Source: Vicugna pacos (lineage: Eukaryota > Chordata > Mammalia > Artiodactyla > Camelidae). From it: a stretch of DNA of 64,000 nt. The stretch lies in assembly GCF_048564905.1 (NCBI RefSeq), contig NC_132995.1, positions 880,501 through 944,500 of the forward strand. The letters run 5' to 3'. Below the pieces are notes generated by a model, which was given only the letters and a program-made list of their open reading frames with translations, searched no databases and was not told the origin of the DNA. A program made the position numbers and the translations under genes. Below, piece after piece: positions 62,395-64,000 of the stretch; within the stretch, counting starts at the first letter, position 1, and every line of letters starts with the position of its first letter.

Positions 62395-63558
62395 AAGTTA
62401 AAAAATTTTTAAAAGAAAAAAAAAACCTCATCCAACAAATGAACTTGAAATGGGTCTCTATCCTGCTCCAGGCCTTACCTTATCTTTAATACACTTTTAA
62501 TCATGCCTCATGCCATCTTATAAAGGACAGAGGCCAGAACAAGGGAGCCAATTCCCTGGGACCAATTAACCATAGACACTTCTCCTGGCCAAGAAGATGC
62601 TCATCTGCTGTGGGACCCATTTGAGCTAAAATCCCACTAAAAAAATTAAATCTGTCAAGTGCCGCTGCACTCTGTTCTGCTGAATGTTGGTCCTATTACT
62701 ACGGAATAGGTGCCGTCATTGGGTTCCAACCTGCAGGCCCAACCCCCACCCCATGTCAGCCATTGTTACCATTAAATAAACCAAACCCTGAGACCCACGG
62801 GAACCCGCTGTGTATCCACTTGCAAAGGATGCCCCAGGCCCACAGGCGACACCGCCCCAGTGCAAGGCCTCACCGCTGGAGCTGTGTCTGCGCCGTGCAC
62901 CAGGGCAACTTCATTCTGGACACTGAAGCCTCCACCACAGTGGCAACTTACAGCTCAGGCATAAATTGGACACGATCATTTTATTCTTTTTTCCCGTTAA
63001 TTTTCGGAGTTGCACTGTGTTTTGAGACTGACGTCTGCTTAGCCCGTGATCCTTTGTACTAATTACTGTCTGCCAAAAACATTTCCCTACACCCCTAGGC
63101 CTTGGGCGAACCTCCTAGTAGTCACTCTAAATATTAATGGACATTAGTGACTCCCCCTGGAGTTCGCACCTGACTCAGATCAACCAACTCCAGGGTAGAA
63201 GAACCCTCACCCCCCAGACACGCACAAGACCCCCTGCCCAGCATCTCTGACCATGACCACCCCTTCCCCTTGGTTATACACAAACAGCGCGCATCCTTAC
63301 GTGCACTTGACTGCGTCATAACCTTTCACTGTCCCAGAACGTCACTGCCGGGCCTACCTCCTTCCCTGAGACATAAACTGTTACTACATATCTCATACTT
63401 TCAACACACTTTACAACTCCACCAAGACATTGTTAGAGACCCCCTAAAATTTCAGACCTGTTTTCTTGGCTGATGCCAGAGAAATAGAAAACCTAATTAT
63501 GGGCCAACCAGCAAGAGCTCCTTTTATCTCTACCTGTGTTCCTTCTTCTCCTTTTTGT

Positions 63559-63635
63559 AGTGGAGGTACTGGGAATTCAACCTGGGACGTCGTGCATGCA
63601 GAGCGCATGCTTTACCACTGAGCTATACCCTCCCA
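63559..63635 (-). mobile_element. tRNA-derived SINE (antisense), short tail
   Basis: GGGAATTCAACCTGGGAC and CACTGAGCTATACCCTCCC. Flanked by TCTCCTTTTTGT and CTCCCTTTTTGT. Confidence 0.95.
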
Positions 63636-63647
63636 CTCCCTTTTTGT

Positions 63648-64000
63648 GGTCTGTCTTTTCTACTCAGAATAAAATATTTTCTATGCCCCTTAGGGCAATG
63701 TATACTCCACTCCCCGAAAGTCACCACAATTATCACCGCAAAGTCTCCTTAAAATAATGCCACAGTCACAGGGCCAGTTGTTCCACGTGTGCTTGCTTAG
63801 CTTCTGCAGTTGTCAGCTTGGTAGGGATGAGTCCCAGGGCCGACCTCGGAGCGAACCTTGTTGACCTCTCTACTGCAAGCCAGCTTGCCTGAGCACCTTT
63901 CAAGTGCAGATCGGAGCTCTGCCTCCTTTCACAACCAGGGGAATGTTTCCCCTGCCCTCAGTCAACCCAGGGCCAGGTACCAGACGACTCAGGAGAAGTC
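63648..64000. other. Unassigned right edge
   Basis: C-rich sequence with no gene recognised; it may belong to the same retroviral fossil. Confidence 0.3.

Larger units (their letters stand above)
61560..63540 (+). mobile_element. Decayed endogenous-retrovirus internal sequence (fossil)
   Basis: Near 61,940-61,990 the + strand carries an integrase-type signature (NQGTHFTAQ, cf. DQGTHFT of retroviral integrases). 61,570-61,750 and 62,440-63,500 have the C-rich, non-L1 character of ERV interior sequence, possibly pol followed by env. It is heavily broken (many breaks), has no LTR identified in the window, and is interrupted by two SINEs at 62,125-62,394. The family could be ERV1 or ERVL-like; I cannot decide. 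The limits are approximate. Confidence 0.4.

Noticed and set aside
62763-63062. Open frame of about 99 codons near the right edge
   Set aside because: It lies in the presumed retroviral fossil and is not called as a gene.

Overview
This window is mammalian nuclear DNA, most probably from a camelid. The main evidence is about seventeen copies of a short tRNA-derived SINE. Its A box (TAGCTCAGTGGTAGAGC), B box (GGTTCAATCC) and tail (CCCAGTACCTCCATT) resemble the camelid vic-1 type and not pig PRE1 or ruminant Bov-tA. L1 debris is abundant. The unique genes belong to a KRAB C2H2 zinc-finger cluster whose N-terminal spacer resembles the ZNF211/ZNF419/ZNF551/ZNF776 group (human 19q13.4 type, from memory).

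Layout. 1-14,000 is one copy of an old tandem duplication. It holds the last coding exon of zinc-finger gene A (4398-6052); the promoter and KRAB exons of A lie off the left edge. 14,000-19,000 is spacer with an intact RPL31 retrocopy (15,369-15,746), an unassigned CpG island (about 16,680-17,340) and the CpG promoter of gene B. Gene B reads left to right as three phase-compatible coding exons: 19,146-19,178 (MAAAALRDAAQ), 20,290-20,416 (KRAB-A) and 35,829-37,972 (about 16 intact fingers). The predicted protein is 767 residues. Its 15.4-kb second intron holds nested L1s, SINEs, a small Tigger-like element and a nearly full-length, broken PABPC1 retrocopy on the minus strand (about 29,866-32,592). 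From about 29,240 to 44,160 the sequence is the second copy of the duplication. 48,600-49,450 is a further orphan CpG island, possibly the promoter of the next cluster gene. 51,970-52,078 (minus) holds a decayed KRAB-A exon with a usable splice donor and no partner exon nearby. The rest to 64,000 is L1/L2/SINE sequence, a 426-bp polypyrimidine tract (58,441-58,866) and a decayed endogenous-retrovirus stretch near the right edge.

How it fits together. Genes A and B are paralogues made by tandem duplication of a KRAB-ZNF unit. Proteins of this kind act in the nucleus: the finger array reads DNA and KRAB recruits TRIM28 and heterochromatin factors. Insertions present in only one copy (PABPC1 retrocopy, a retroviral LTR, two SINEs, two L1 pieces) show the duplication predates them. 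The finger arrays then diverged: gene A has a two-finger higher-order repeat and a frameshifted C terminus, and gene B has a longer array ending in a decayed finger. No microbial-type system, CRISPR array or bona fide tRNA gene was seen. Boundaries of repeats are by-eye estimates.
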